NCBI RefSeq assembly: GCF_002865645.1
Contig: NW_020194588.1
Span: 664,092-728,091, forward strand
Direction: 5' to 3'
From: Hyaloscypha bicolor E
Taxonomy: Eukaryota; Ascomycota; Leotiomycetes; Helotiales; Hyaloscyphaceae
Length of the DNA: 64,000 nucleotides
Positions 62,041 to 64,000 of this stretch are shown piece after piece; position 1 is the stretch's first letter, and every line of letters starts with the position of its first letter. Below the pieces are notes generated by a model. It worked only from the letters and a program-made list of their open reading frames with translations, had not been told where the DNA came from and searched no databases. The position numbers and the translations under genes are program-made.

Positions 62041-63039
62041 AGCAAAAACCTCCCAATGAATCGCATTGGGAAGAAGAGGATTGGGAACGAGAGGAATGGT
62101 ACCAAGGAGGAAATACACGTACACTTGTACTCTGCAGCTAGCAAGTAGCAGCCTACCTACGAACAATTCACTTGTGCCACCAACAGTCACGGACTCGGCG
62201 CAATCTGTCAATAGTGAAGGACCAGCCCTGAAAGGTCGAGAATGGGACCTGCGGCGAGCGAAACCATTCCCATTGCGCTGCGCCTCGCACACCCGGTCCA
62301 CACACGTCGTCACGAAGCGTACCGTAGTAGCGCCGGGCAACAACGTCGAAAGGAATCAGGGTTGCATCGCTAGGCTCAGGGAAGTGCGGAGAAGACTCCA
62401 TTTCATGATGTAATGTTGGGGGTGTCAGGTGAAGTCATGTGGGGAACAGCGGGGAGCCGAGGTGTTTGCCTTTTTCGGCTGCACAATACGGGAAGGAAAC
62501 TGATATTTCTTCGGAAAGCTGGCTCGATGTAGCTTGGTGGATGTGCTTTGATATCAAATCTTTCGGGACGGCAATGGAGCCAAAGTGTGAGTCGGGCGCT
62601 CTTTTCATCCGTAAAAGAGGAGTACGGCGGGTCCGACACAGGACAAAACGGGTCTCCTGTTTACGTCTGTTACAACGTTTTAACTATAACTTAAATTAAT
62701 TAATACGAAGTAATATAATTATAAAATAGAATTAAGCTAATGAAATATCTAAACCCGATTTTTAATATAGTTTGTAATTAATTAGTAATTAAATTTCGAA
62801 GCATATAAATAATTTATACTTTTATATATTTTTTAATTATATAAAACGTAAGAATTTTTATATAAACTTATATAAAAATAATTATATACTTTATAACTCT
62901 TATAATATTAAAGATATCAAAAATCAGAGAACGGGGAATTAAGTACTAAAAGATATATAATAATTCTAATTAATATAATTTATATTAATTCGTATTTTGA
63001 TACACTTGTAACGGCACTGGCTAGGGGCCAAAGGGGGGT
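62041..63039. other. Esterase 5' region and a short RIP-bleached stretch
   Basis: 62,041-62,640 is ordinary sequence and should include the esterase promoter; frames on both strands here lack recognisable domains. 62,680-63,000 is TA-rich and CpA-poor, so a small decayed repeat is likely. No gene recognised. Confidence 0.5.
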
Positions 63040-63225
63040 GGCTATCACATAACTGGTTTCACCTAGCTAGCCGGCGTTTCAGTGGTTTTAGCTAGTATTT
63101 CCCTCCTTTTATCCCCTTTCCTTCTCTCTCTCCTTCTTCTCCTTAGCTTAGTATTCTCAATACATGGGATTTTCCTGGATCTTTGAGCCTTTGTACCATT
63201 GCCTCGATCCCGCCGTCACAACACT
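63040..63225 (+). repeat. LTR-like dispersed repeat, diverged third copy
   Basis: Shares GGCGTTTCAGTGGTTTTAGC, CTCCTTAGCTTAGTATTCTC, CTTTGAGCC and the end CCGCCGTCACAAC with 57,480-57,736, in the same orientation. Not RIP-bleached. Confidence 0.65.
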
Positions 63226-64000
63226 TTCTTTTATTTTGATATTATTATATCGGACCAACTATAAGTAGGGAAGAAAGTTAATAATAGGCACGTGTGAGCC
63301 AATGTTTCAGCCACTACTATTTGTCTCTTCTTTCCCGTTTAGAAAAGTCACGAAGTCTATTTCAAGTCGAAATTTTAGACGCCGCCTTTGGGCGATGGCA
63401 TTTCATGTTTATTTAACTACTTGCTTTGTGTACGTTGGTTTATAAAGTCCTTGGTAATTATCCGCCGGGAGAAATATCTTTCCGGACCGCCTTTTTGTGA
63501 AAAACATTACATCTCAAGGTTCGTGCAGGGAAGTTTCCTCGTGTCACAGTACGGAGAGGATTTGTGCTGAAAAATGCAGTACGCACCGACATGTTCCGAT
63601 ATTTTTGTACTCGTGTAATCAAGAGGAACACAACACAACAGCGGCGGAATGGAAGTGACGAGGTGAAGCTCCCAGCTGTGAAACTACGAGCCGTGTGACG
63701 AAGACGACAGTCGGTCGATCATTTGATATAACACTTGTACAGTACTGTACCAGTTGAGATTTGGTTAGACTACAACGACTCAAAACCTCCCCGCGGTGCA
63801 GTCTGGGAGAGCTGATAGTCGGTCTACGGATTAAAAGAGATGGCAGGGCTCAGATTGAGTCACGACCTGCTGTCTTCTTATACATAACATACCAAACGAT
63901 CCTCTGGGTATCGAGGCTCTTGTACGCCCTCTCAAATAACGATGGAATTGCTCGACCCCTAGTTCGATAGCAGTACTATATTCGGTCAGATTATACTAAG
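63226..64000. other. Terminal non-coding stretch
   Basis: Ordinary base composition. Small plus frames (63,388-63,570 and 63,761-63,970) have no recognisable domain. CACGTG near 63,290 could be a regulatory E-box-like site. Nothing firm can be said. Confidence 0.35.

Noticed and set aside
62680..63005. RIP-mutated hAT MITE ending TTTTGATACACTTG
   Set aside because: The right end resembles a mutated CAGTGTGTCAAA terminus, but no matching left end or 8-base duplication could be found.

Overview
The window looks like nuclear DNA of a filamentous ascomycete (Pezizomycotina). The genes have short introns (about 47-170 bases) with GT..AG ends. The gene families are fungal: DUF3425-type bZIP proteins, a fungal transcription-factor-like protein, a Rad5-like SNF2/RING helicase, an NmrA-like gene and a type-B carboxylesterase. 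The repeats carry the mark of repeat-induced point mutation (RIP): TpA is very common, CpA/TpG are visibly scarce, and the reading frames are full of TAA/TAG. No rRNA, tRNA or CRISPR array was recognised.

Bases 1 to about 34,310 form one AT-rich, RIP-degraded block of nested retrotransposons with essentially no open frame. It holds: (i) the pol part of a Ty3/gypsy chromovirus-like element (1-3,790); (ii) a solo copia LTR at 8,266-8,569 with a perfect 5-base target duplication; (iii) a second gypsy element (about 11.5-25 kb, + strand) that was split between RNase H and integrase by (iv) a full-length Ty1/copia element on the minus strand (17,151-23,423, target duplication GTTAA); and (v) a second copy of that copia element on the plus strand (26,488-33,104). 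Roughly 11 kb of the block could not be assigned.

From about 34.4 kb the composition becomes normal and genes appear. In order: a LINE fragment (minus, 34.75-34.98 kb); a Rad5-like SNF2 helicase with a RING finger (minus, 36,053-39,400); a hAT-type fold-back MITE (39,562-40,349); a PARP-type zinc-finger protein (plus, 41,153-42,227); a small hypothetical protein (minus, 42,360-42,863); a fungal transcription-factor-like protein (minus, 43,511-45,428); a small bZIP gene (plus, 46,521-47,042); and a broken bZIP/DUF3425 gene (minus, 47,577-49,882) split by another hAT MITE.

Bases 50-60 kb are again repeat-rich: two long fold-back elements (one invaded by a 2.3 kb element with about 127-base inverted ends), a small secreted cysteine-rich protein (minus, 52,191-52,819), a dispersed LTR-like repeat present in mutated and unmutated copies, an NmrA-like pseudogene (58,194-59,190) and a further hAT MITE (59,474-59,984). 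The last clear gene is a secreted, probably GPI-anchored carboxylesterase (minus, 60,191-62,040). The genes do not form an obvious pathway or cluster. The coherent story is a gene-poor, RIP-silenced block bordering a gene-containing segment peppered with non-autonomous DNA transposons, one of which has destroyed a gene.
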